From Dryomyza anilis (taxonomy: Eukaryota; Arthropoda; Insecta; Diptera; Dryomyzidae), in NCBI GenBank assembly GCA_951804985.1, contig OX638131.1, forward strand, positions 105,978,464-106,042,463: DNA of 64,000 bases, in the 5' to 3' direction. Within the stretch, counting starts at the first letter, position 1. Each line of letters begins with the position of its first letter. Positions 46,106 to 56,189 of this stretch are shown piece after piece. The position numbers and the translations under genes are program-made. The notes beneath the pieces are model-generated. The model saw nothing but the letters and a program-made list of their open reading frames with translations. It was not told the origin of the DNA and did no database searches.

Positions 46106-47505
46106 AACAAAGTAAAAATTGCATTGAAAATTTATCAGCAACATAATTTTAGTCTGCAACAACATTTATCAAAAATTTGATAATAGTAACGACCCTGATT
46201 TATAGCATGTCATGCAAATAACATTAGCAATATCAGTAGCATCCCAGCGAAATCGTCAGCAGCAACAGCAAAAACAGCTGTTCCAATGCAGCCTCAACAA
46301 TGGGCCTCAATAGCAACATCAACCAGTTAGGAGCAACATCAACCATCTACCATGGTTGGCGATTCCACCTCAACAAGAGCAGACAATGTTTATTCTTTTA
46401 ACAAAATATTTATGAAAATATTGACCATTGACATGCAATACATAAACAATTTGGCTTGTTTGGGCAGCATCACAATAAAGCAACAATTGCAAAAACAACA
46501 ACAACAGCAAAAACATTTACAAAAACAACAACAACCACAACAGAGCATAGACAAACAAAAGCCAAAACGAAAAGCCTACTATCCAAAAATTTTGGAAATG
46601 CTTATTTTTCGGACAATTTATTGCTCTCTGCACCTGAGACGACGCAAAACTGTTTTTAGGCTACAATATTTTAAATACAACAATTGCAACAATTTTGCAT
46701 ACAAATATATATTTATTTTTTGTTTAATATACGTTTGGAATTTGGTTTAAACCATATTGTTACATTGTATTAAATGCATAATGTGTACACAGAAACGTAA
46801 TATGTAACTCGATTTTATTGAAAATGTGCATTTTTTTTGTTGTTGTTCGTGTTTTGTGAAAACATTATTTTTGCATTATTATTAATATCATATTTAATTA
46901 TTATAAATTAAAAATTAATTTTATGCGTTTGTTAAAATGCGGTTAACATTGCAAGCAGACCATATTATAAATGGAATTTTGGTATTTGAATATATTTGGT
47001 TGTTATTATGTATTCATTATGCTTTGAACAATTAATATTTTTGTTATCAATTTTTTTTTCGCAATACCAATATAATTAAATTTATAAAAAATAAGAATTT
47101 ATCACAAAATATCTCTGTTAAGTGTACAATTTAAATAATAACAGGTTGGAAAATAAATTTCTTAGACTTAATATGCTATGGCATTCCACAGAAAACGTTA
47201 CTTAAAGTTAAACCTATTGTTTTCGTTTAATGATTTTTAGGATAAGAAGTACTTCTTATTTCATATCAGAATTTACCAAAATGCATGGCAAATGTGTTTT
47301 TTCTCAATTAAAGTCAAATATTTTATTGAAATTTATTATAGTACAAAATTAAGGCAATATGTGAAACACTGTTATTTTGATGTTTTGAATCACAAAGAAA
47401 ATTGAGTAGTACAATTTGAAAGGTAATTTGTTTGCGAAAGTATGCCACACATTGGTGATAAGTGGTTCAAAGTACTGACAATTAACCAAACAGTTTCACT
47501 TATTA
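46106..47505. other. Intergenic with CAA/CAG-rich stretch
   Basis: 46130-46560 is rich in CAACA and CAGCAA words, giving Gln/Thr-rich ORFs (46352-46750, 132 codons; 46456-46659). They look like simple-sequence translation rather than conserved protein. The remainder is AT-rich. Confidence 0.45.
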
Positions 47506-49147
47506 TACCCTACACTAAGAGTAAAAAGGTATATTAAGATTGGTACGCCGTTTGTAACACCCGGAAGGAAGCATCTCCGGTATGAAAAAGTATATATATT
47601 CTTGATCAGTATGACATCCTGAGTCGATTTAGCGATGTCCGTCTGTCCGTTTATCTGTTGAAATCCCTACTATTTAGATTACTTATATACCTACGCTGTA
47701 TGTGCGAAAAAATTAAGCATATCGGTCCATTGTGTCCTGTCCTCTGACCATTTATATTCAAATAACTCATCTAAAATTTACATCTACAGTTCAATTTTAC
47801 TGTATACGTTCTTAGGTAAACTTTTTTTGGTCAAATATATATTGACTTTATGCTCGACTTTTGGTTCCCAAAAAAAAAAATCAAAATTCGGTACACCTAC
47901 CCATTTGTAAATATGCATGCTGCAAAAAAGGTCTCTTCCAAACATAATTATACAGGCATTACATATATCTTTGGAGCTTTATGCAAACAAAAGTATTATT
48001 TCATTGCCCAACATTATTATAATAACAGCCGAACATATTTTTGTTTTCGTTCAAACATATTTATATTCAGAATGAATATTTTTCGGTGGTCTTGCAAACA
48101 TATATATGTTTGAATGTGAAAAACATTTTGTTTACATGTAAACATATTTATGTTTACATTTAATTTTAATATAAAAAAAGTAAATTTAGTGGTAGTAACA
48201 CTTCTTTATACAATATTCATTTTTCACCCTTTTTTAAATTACATTTTTTAACTATATTATACAATTATATACTTAATTTTTTTTTTTTTTTTATTACACA
48301 TCTTACACATCTTTATACTTAATAATTTTATTTCCATCTATTGTTCCTATTTTGAGTTCAGTGAAATACGGATTAATTGGATATTTCACAAACAGCCACT
48401 ATTTGGTATTAACAGTAATTGGCGGTACTTAAAGAAATTCTTCCACTGAAAAGAACTTTTGAACTATATCAAAAGTATTAATGTGAGTGTTACTGAGTGC
48501 TAAAAGTATGCAGCGTTGTTATTTAATTGTGATATCGTAATGCCAAAAATATATATAATCAAAAAAATGCTATTATTTTTAAATTCGTTTGCCCCCAGTA
48601 ACAATCACGAATAACATAATACATATAATTCAAAGAATATTTTCTTGACGTAGGGTGTGCTAAATAGCGGAAATATCAAACATAGATATATTAATATCTG
48701 ATGAAAAATATATATTTCTACAGAAACATTAATATATTAAATTCATGTAAATCAGCGATTAAAGCAATTTATGTTTATATGCCGTATAATAATATTTCAA
48801 ACTGAACAAAATAATTATACAATTAAATTATAATGTAACTAGATTTAACTATTAATATTTATATGGTGATTTCGAATTACGTTATAATTACATTCAAATA
48901 TACTCAAACAAATCTTTTCTATCCGTGTGGGTATCAAATGAATGAAAATTTTTCAGCGATTGAAAGATTGTAGTTATTTTCAGGATTCGTATATCCTGGT
49001 CACCTATATACCATTTTAAATGGTAACCACACATATGTGTAGGGTATTTATAGTCGGCTTAGACCGACTATAATTTTGATAATCCTAACTATCATAATAA
49101 CACCAAATTTAAAATTCCCCATGTGATCTAACCTTTCCAACTGGTTT
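47506..49147 (-). repeat. Dispersed repeat family B, copy 5, split by element D
   Basis: 47506-47915 carries the TATACCCTACACTAAGAGTA end through GGTACACCTACCCATTTGTA. The rest (GGGTATCAAATGAATGAAAA to CTAACCTTTCCAACTGGTTT) resumes at 48928-49147. The two parts join into one contiguous B copy when the intervening 1012 bp are removed. Confidence 0.85.
47916..48927 (+). mobile_element. Family D element, copy 1 (1.0 kb, inserted in family B)
   Basis: Near-identical in order and length to 62340-63358. Starts at about CATGCTGCAAAAAAGG, has a series of AAACATATATATGTTT-like palindromes in the first 250 bp, then TTCCATCTATTGTTCCTATT, GTGAGTGTTACTGAG, GTGATATCGTAATGCC and the end CAAACAAATCTTTTCTATCC. 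No ORF of useful length, so non-autonomous. No convincing long TIR or target duplication was seen. Confidence 0.8.
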
Positions 49148-49149
49148 GA

Positions 49150-50020
49150 GTTGTAACGCCCGTCACAAAAAAAATAATAAAAGTTATTTTGCAAACCTAC
49201 AACTGGGAAACTTTATTAAAGTAAAGATTTTTGTCGTACATATTCATTTATTATAGTCTTTGGACTCATAGATATTCCTGATGGTTTCAATATCCATTCA
49301 AAATATTGTAACAATCGTCGCAAAACAAAAAAAAAAACTGGAAAATTATATATTTGTTAATATATGCATTAATAATCAATTATATTATTATTTAACCATA
49401 GAAAAAGTAGTAAATATTCCAAAATATTCAATAAGCAAAGATAAAAAAGGGAAATTCCAAACCTTACCTTCATAAAAAATCCCAAAAAATCATTATTTTC
49501 GAAATGCAAAAATATTTATGTAAGCTATTACCTTTCCTACCACAAAAATTTGCTCTTTTTCATCAAAAACTTGCAATTCATTATTTGAATTTTCATGAAT
49601 ATTTGTATAGAATTCGTACAGGTAACGCCCATCACAAAATGTGTAACACCCGTCACAAGTTTTGATATTTATAAGTTAGTGATCAATGTAACGATTGCAG
49701 AATTTTGTTATAGAGGAGAGAACTCCCACCATTAATGAAGTGCTTGAGATATACTTCATCCCCATAGTCAGATAAGTTTAGCTAAAATTTAATACTTTGT
49801 GGAGTAAACTCTGTTTTTTGAAAAAGTACATGTAACGCCCGTCACAGCATTTAACTTCAAATTTGTAGAAAGACATTGGATCTATTGCAAAAGTTTTTTT
49901 TATACATGCATAGAGGTCTATAAGATCTATCCTCTGCATCTTAAAAATATATTTATCCTTTTTTAATTATCAAATGAGAAGGTTTTTAATGGTACGAATG
50001 GAACGCCCGTCAAAATGGAA
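49150..50020. repeat. Interspersed TGTAACGCCCGTCACA motif cluster
   Basis: The motif occurs at 49152-49167, 49622-49637 (one change), 49642-49658 (TGTAACACCCGTCACA), 49831-49846 and in altered form at 50000-50015, embedded in AT-rich non-repeated DNA. All copies are in one orientation. Nature unknown; probably part of an unidentified transposon family. Confidence 0.55.
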
Positions 50021-51146
50021 TGCCCCTGCATTGTATAAATTTGTAATTTTTTTTTTGATTTAAAAAAAAAAAAAAGTTTATGATATTTGTTATACTGTAG
50101 TTTTACACTTTTGGTACTCAAAGTTCCGGACGGAACAGATTTTAAAATGCTGTCAAACCTTTTCTAGAATTACTAGGAAAATTATGTTTACATTTTTGGA
50201 AATGCCGATGAAATTCTGCTTTAGAAACAGTGGATTCAAAAAGATTTCAGTTTACTATGTTAATAAATGTAATTTTTTGGTTCCGGACGGGACAACACTT
50301 ATACAAAAATCGAAAGTTTTCCGCTATTTTAATTTAGATAATTATTTTTAAGCTTTATAATCAATTACTAATGTTACCTGAAAAAACATAAAATGATATT
50401 TTGTATCTGTATGTCTTTTAAGTTAATTAATTTGGTTAATCAAAATACAAAAAAATGGGTATATTTACATATTGCATAGTAACGTAACTTTATGAGTAAT
50501 TTTTTTTTTATACGTTGCCGTTAACGAAATAAACATTTATTTTCAGAGATTTGAGCATTTGAATTTTTCATCGTGTTTGATGTTTTTCTGGAAATACACA
50601 TATTTGTGCTACACGTGATGAGAAATATACGAAAATCGTAAAATAATTTAACTTCATTTTTTTATGTTTTCAGTTTTGCCTTTTCTGTTGTTATAGTTGA
50701 CAAAAGTCGCTCATATTTGGTATGCTAGTTAAGAGTTGTGATATGTACCATAGTACCTAATATTATCAGTATGTCTCTGATGATGGTCAAGTTAAATAGT
50801 TTAATAGGTATGGTAGGCGCTGAAATGTGCCAATCACGCCCATATTAAAAATGGTTATGTGTAATTATAGTATGTATACAAATACCAATTATCAACAAAA
50901 TATCTCATTTCAGATAAAAGTTATAGTACTTTTATCATTACAATTACATGGCAGGTGGACGTGGTAATTAATGGACCAATCTTGTACATATTCAAACTAA
51001 AATCTATTCGTAGTAATGTAAAGTTCGGTTAAGATTGGCGCAAAATTGTATTTACGGCGAGCTAAAATTTACCTCTGTCCCACAGTATAGTGTTTTTTTT
51101 ATATGAAAAAAACAACCCTGAATGTTTCAACTCAGTTGTAATATAA
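50021..51146. other. Intergenic, no gene recognised
   Basis: AT-rich DNA. The phrase TTCCGGACGG recurs (50124 and 50281). 50820-51080 is of slightly higher complexity but no ORF is credible. Confidence 0.4.
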
Positions 51147-51473
51147 TTAGCGTATTCACAGTTCATCGTATTTTAGTATTGTATTCGTACCATGTTATAT
51201 ATATACGATACAATAACACAGAAATGTCAATTTGTTGTTGCATTCCTTACTAAAGTGAAATAGCAAAGTGAAATAAAGAAAAATTATGAAATTGAAGATA
51301 AATAGTGTACATAAAATGTAAATTTATTTATTATACTTTGCAAATCGAGGAATCAGCTGCATTTATTTGACGAAATATTTTAACATGCTGAAAAGTGGTG
51401 CTCACAGTTTAATTACCTTACTGTCTTATTCGTACAATGCCGTCCCTATACCATGAAACTGTGAATACGCTAA
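51147..51473. mobile_element. Small TIR element (TTAGCGTATTCACAGTT termini)
   Basis: TTAGCGTATTCACAGTTCAT at 51147 is inverted at 51452-51473 (ATGAAACTGTGAATACGCTAA). This gives ~22-bp terminal inverted repeats with one indel, and partial matching continues inward (CGTACCATG / ATTCGTACAATGCCG). 327 bp, no ORF. Confidence 0.7.
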
Positions 51474-53294
51474 ATACAAAATAAGGTTAAGAGTACTGTT
51501 AACTTATAACACTCTTAATTAAATGAATTTATCTTGAGTATATGTTTCCGCAGTGTTTAATGGAAAATTACCATTTAAATTACAAAACTTATATAATTTA
51601 TCTTCAGATTACTTATCTGAAGTATTTTTATAGTATAGCTAACAACAATGTTAACTTAAAAATGAAAATAAAAGAAAAATTAACATAAGAATATTTTTGT
51701 GTAGCGTTTAAACGTTTAAACAAAAAACAAACTTTAACAGATATTTAGGTTATATTGCTGTTAACATTTAAAAAAATATATAAACAGTATTTCTTTTAAA
51801 TAAAATACATTATTTTAAGAATATTTCACCGAAAAATATATTCGGAAAAATGTAAATTTAACATAACTTTAAAGATTTTTTTTTTCAGAATAATTTTAAG
51901 AAAAATAGTATATGACAAAAATCCCAAAAATAATGTAAATACATTTAACATAAATTTAGTACTGTTAACTGTTACATTTGATTCATATAATGCATATAAA
52001 ATTTAACTTTAGAATATTTTTGGGCATTGTTTTACAGAAAAATAATACAAATTTTAACATAGGTTAAAAGTGCTTTTAATTTTACAGCAATAGAACGGAA
52101 TTTAACTTTAAAATATTTTGCGCAGTGTTTAAAAACAAAAATCTCATTTGACAAAAAAAAAACTGCATATTGCAAGTGCACAAAAATTGAAATTTCATAC
52201 CATTTGCAGCATCAACATTTCTTTTTGAAAAATTACATTTTCCAATTTGAATATAGAATTTTTTCCATGCATATCATATGTGAAATGCTGCTGGCGGCAT
52301 CAAAGATGGGTGCCAGTGCAAGAAATATACAAAATGTTGAACATCATATTTAAATATTCCATTAAAGTGTGTGTGTGTGTATATGAATTCCGATTTTTAG
52401 TTTTGCTACAGACATTGAGAAAATCAGCCGAATAGTAAGAGTAAAATTAAATTCGAAAAATTAATTTTCAGTTCTGATTTAATTTTCTTAAAAAAATATA
52501 AATTGAATTCTAAAAAGCAACAAGATAACTGCCATGTTATAACCGGGCATGTTTGCTATCGATAAATTTGAAATTCCATTTGGAAATAATTAAGAAACTA
52601 ATTGACTTGGTTTATTTCAAAGCATTTCATATAAATCTTTTACAAAACTACTGCTTGCCTTCAATCCGCTCAAGTACTAACTATAGAAGCCACTTGAACC
52701 AGACAGAGCAAACCACCAGACAAGAAATACAACAAAAACTACAAAAATCCCAACACCAGGCAGTACAACCCACAGCAACATAGAACAAATTGCTGCCAAA
52801 CCATATAAGATACAGACATCTAGAGCATGTAAAAAGGATGAAAGTGAAGATGAAATTTCCAGCGCCTGTAATAAAGTCTGAGAAGAACCTACCAAGAAGT
52901 GGCAGAAATAGGAGGAAGGAGTACATATATTTTTTTTTTAACACGAGTTGGAATTTCTTGTAGTAAAGTTTTTCGTCGAGGCATCTATGGTTACAACACC
53001 AACGCACTTCACTGGTACTGCACTCGTGCACATTTCAGACTTGAGGCTAAAATATCGAGTTGTAACTATTTAGTAAATTCCTATTCACATCTACTGCTTT
53101 CGATAAAATGCACTGAGTTAGCCAAGCATTCAAGGCGTTGCTGCACAGAATTTAGTACACTTTAAAGAAAATGAAAAGTGTCGAAATTTTAATTGGTTTC
53201 CATGTATGTTATATTATGTAATTGAAGTGAAAGTTTAAAAAATTAAAGGAAAATTAAGAAAGAAAAATCATTTACATTATTTTTCAAATTTATA
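51474..53294. other. Intergenic, degenerate repeats, no gene recognised
   Basis: 51530-52140 has recurrent blocks around AATTTAACTTTARAATATTTT and GYGCAGTGTTTAA (near 51555, 51706, 52023, 52120), a diverged tandem or dispersed repeat. (GT)7 lies at 52368. 52660-53160 is less AT-rich; overlapping ORFs on both strands (up to 116 codons) have no recognisable product. Confidence 0.4.
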
Positions 53295-53620
53295 ATATGA
53301 CTGTTTTCGGATCACTCAAAAATATTACTCATAAAAGATTCATAAATTAGACTCCTAAAAGCATCAAAATAGAAATGTTTCTTTCTGAGCGCTCAGAAAA
53401 TAGACACAGAAAAGTTCTATATTTTAGAATGTTTTAGGAACGCTTCAACGCTTTAGAGCCCCCTCAAAAAAAAAAAAAACATAAAAATCTTCAAATTTAT
53501 AAATAAGTATCTCAGTTATGCTAACTTTAGGAGCCTACTGTTTAATAAACATTGATATAATATTCGTTTTGAATTTGAAATCAAATGAAAATTCATTTTA
53601 TTAGTGTAAATTCAACAGAC
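53295..53620 (-). mobile_element. Family H element, copy 2
   Basis: In reverse orientation it gives the H terminus GTTGAATTTACACTAATAAA directly followed by CAGTAGGCTCCTAAAG, AGATACTTATTTATAAA and an AAAACATTCTAAAATA block. In copy 1 (19490-20920) these parts are separated by ~820 bp. Confidence 0.6.
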
Positions 53621-53849
53621 AAACCCACATATTTGATGGATTTTGTAAAATTAATGCTATTTCTCACGGATGTTTGTACTAGGAAAAACATGAACATGTA
53701 CTATGTTGAATTCATTTCAGACACATTCTATATTTCTGAAGAGAGAAAAACTCCACAAATGAATTAATTGTGGTGTCTAGAAATGTGAATGTTTTAAGAA
53801 TATTTTAAAATTATTCAAAAAAAAAGGGGATTTTTGCGCACTTGAAAGC

Positions 53850-54285
53850 GTATCCACTGCCCAAGTTTCCGTAGTCTTTTTGGGTTCTTTTTGGTACTCA
53901 AATATGACTGTTTTAGGGAAATAAAAGTTTCATAAATATGAGTGTTTTTGTGCACATAAAACTGTGCTCTCTACCCAGGGGTCGGAACACTCATATATGA
54001 GTATTTTAGGAGTAATAAAAGTTTCATAAATATGGATGTTTTTGGGCTCATAGAATTGTGTCCTCTACCCTGGGGTTTTTAAGGCTCTTTTTGATGCTCA
54101 AATATTAATGTTTTGGAAGTATTAAAAGTCTCATAAATATGAGAGTTTTGGAGCTCATAAAAAGAGAACCTCTACCCAGGAGTCGGAAGCCTTTTTGGAC
54201 TCTTTTAAGTGCTCATATATGAGGGTAACACTCTTAAATATGACACATTTAGGAGTCTTAAAAGACTCAAAAAGTTTGCTGGGCA
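53850..54285. repeat. Tandem repeat, ~110-bp unit x3-4
   Basis: Successive blocks read CTCAAATATGACTGTTTTAG, then TAAAAGTTTCATAAATATG, TGTTTTTGGGCTCATA and CTCTACCCAGGGGTCGG, with starts near 53897, 53990, 54098 and 54210. It shares CTCATAAATATGA words with family H and may be that family's interior. Confidence 0.65.
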
Positions 54286-54507
54286 TATATTAATCAAATT
54301 CAATCAATAAAAGTGTTGTGGAACAATTTCAATTTAATTTTTTTAGACAAATATTTTAATATCGATTTAAAATAGATTCCTGAGACAATATCCAGCAAGA
54401 ACTCGCGTTCGAGCTCCCTCGTTGAAAGTAAAGAGCATTTTCCAGCGTCTAGTCTGGGATGTTCCAGATTTTCTCTATAGCTAGAGTCAGCGTACCTCAG
54501 TGTGATC

Positions 54508-54717
54508 TAGAGATGGGCATGTGAGCGTGATTCAGCGTGATTCACGTGAATCACGCGTGATTGTGATTGAATCCTAATTTTGTTCACGTGATTGTGAGTG
54601 AGTGTGAGTAGACCAAAAAATACCGACCGTGAGTGTGCGTGATTACAAATATTCTTTCGTGAGCGTGAGTGGGTGTGATTCAAAACACACTGACGTGCCC
54701 ATCTCTAGTTTGATCAA
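54508..54717. mobile_element. hAT-like MITE with 8-bp target duplication
   Basis: 210 bp with terminal inverted repeats TAGAGATGGGCA / TGCCCATCTCTA. It is flanked by GTGTGATC (54500-54507) and GTTTGATC (54718-54725), an 8-bp duplication with one mismatch. The interior is full of GTGAGTGTGA words and a CGTGATTCACGTGAATCACG palindrome. An 8-bp duplication with such termini fits the hAT superfamily. No ORF. Confidence 0.78.
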
Positions 54718-54775
54718 CAGTATTACCAGCGTGATCGTCTGGGCTATAGTTGCGAAGCAAGCAGTCCTGCACTGT

Positions 54776-54850
54776 GATCCGTACTACGAGATGAATTTCG
54801 TAGTACGAGATGAATTTCGTAGTACTCCAGCTCTGCACTCAGAGCTGGAG
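54776..54850. repeat. 20-bp tandem duplication next to a hairpin
   Basis: TACGAGATGAATTTCGTAGT is present twice in a row (54784 on), itself partly palindromic (ACTACGA...TCGTAGT). It is followed by CCAGCTCTGCACTCAGAGCTGG-type inverted repeat arms at 54827-54848. Confidence 0.75.
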
Positions 54851-55163
54851 TCCGTGCGAATTTTATCAAGAACGCCAAGATTGAAGACTTCCTTTTGTAA
54901 TTTGTAAGTGATATATCGCAGTAGATGAAAATAAATTAAATATTTCTGGCATTTTTCAGAAATATTTCCGATACATTTTCGGCAAACACATAGATAAATG
55001 GAATATTTTGGAAAGTGTATAGTAGATTGTGAATTTTTTTGGATTTTTAATGGCAGATTCACGGCATATTTTGAAAACGGGCAGAAAACAGACAAGTTCC
55101 GCTTTATATGTTTGAAAAATCTCGAAAAAATGTTTTTAACCACTGTCAAAATGTTGTCTAGCA

Positions 55164-55612
55164 TATTTTTTTTTTTTTTACAAGTTTACCAACGCTCAGG
55201 GGATGCCCCCTATTCATGCAATGCATAGTGTTGATCGTAAGATAGGATTATAGGTAAGAAGAGGGAGGAAAGATAGAGTAGTGTCGGTGAATGTTTGTTT
55301 TGAACTTGCCAATATCAAAAATGTCGGGAAAAACAGAAGTAGGGAGATTGTTCCACAAACGTATCGTGCGACTGAAGAACGCATTCTCTCGGTAATGCGT
55401 GGTTCTATTGAGAGCCGAGTGAACTACGAAGGGGTGGGCTTGGTTCGATGCCCGAGTCGAACGAGAGGACACACGACCTGGTGGAATCAGGCCATGTATT
55501 TTCCTCGAACACTTACCATTGTAATACCTATAAAACAGGCTTACACACCCTACGGTCCTTCGGTGCTCAAGAGAACCAATAGAGGATGAAATATTTTCAT
55601 CCCCTATTAAAT
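55164..55612 (-). mobile_element. 5'-truncated LINE insertion with poly-A tail
   Basis: Minus-strand insertion ending in a 14-base A-run (T-run at 55166-55179) and flanked by an 11-bp duplication ATGTTGTYTAG (55151-55161 and 55613-55623, one mismatch). It contains only the last ~120 codons of a reverse-transcriptase ORF and a short 3' UTR. Truncation at the 5' end is normal for non-LTR retrotransposition. Confidence 0.82.
55248..55607 (-). pseudogene. C-terminal fragment of a LINE reverse transcriptase
   Basis: The frame reads GSLEHRRTVGCVSLFYRYYN, then KIHGLIPP, HPFVVHS, a YREN-AFFSRTIRLWNNLP stretch, FDIGKFKTNIHRHY and a stop at 55248. This is the characteristic C-terminus that follows the thumb of CR1/Jockey-group LINE polymerases. 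The catalytic domain itself is missing because the copy is truncated, so it cannot be functional. The surviving frame has no stop or frameshift, suggesting a fairly young insertion. The exact LINE clade is uncertain. It is unrelated in sequence to the RTE element at 22 kb. Confidence 0.8.
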
Positions 55613-55623
55613 ATGTTGTTTAG

Positions 55624-56189
55624 AATTATGGCCAGTTAATGTCTCCTGTTCTGAGATTATTGTATAATTTTCATTGGATGCAAAAATTATCAAGTAATTA
55701 ATTTTTAAATTAAAATAAACAAAAATATAAAATAATACAAGACGTATACATTAAATTTAATTCATTGATCTATTTTGCATTCATTCATTTAAGTGATCAT
55801 TCATTTAATCACCTGTGGTATTGGTGAAATAGTTATCTTTAGAATACACTATAATTCATATGTGCCTCAAATTTACATTTTTAGAATCAATATCAAGTTG
55901 ATCTGAATGCCCGTTCCGATTTTCAAATCGACCAACGTCTAAATTCTGGTATATCTTTCATGTATATGCCCTATATCTAGTAGTAAGAAATACCAATGAC
56001 CCTTGTATGCCATTTGTTTCGAAATTTTAAAAATTAAAATCGATAATACAATGAGATCGTACTTTTTTTATTAAAGTTATTCGAGAAAACTTAGACGCAT
56101 CGAAGGTATCCGAGACATGGTAGACTGGGACAATATATAATGAAAACGCAGTTTACAATAAGTTAAAAAATAATAAAACGCTTCTTTAA
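55624..56189. other. Intergenic, no gene recognised
   Basis: AT-rich with short TCATTCATTT words near 55785. Nothing else is supportable. Confidence 0.45.

Noticed and set aside
46352..46750. Gln-rich 132-codon ORF as a transcription-factor exon
   Set aside because: The Gln/Thr runs follow from CAA/CAG simple sequence; no conserved domain is attached.
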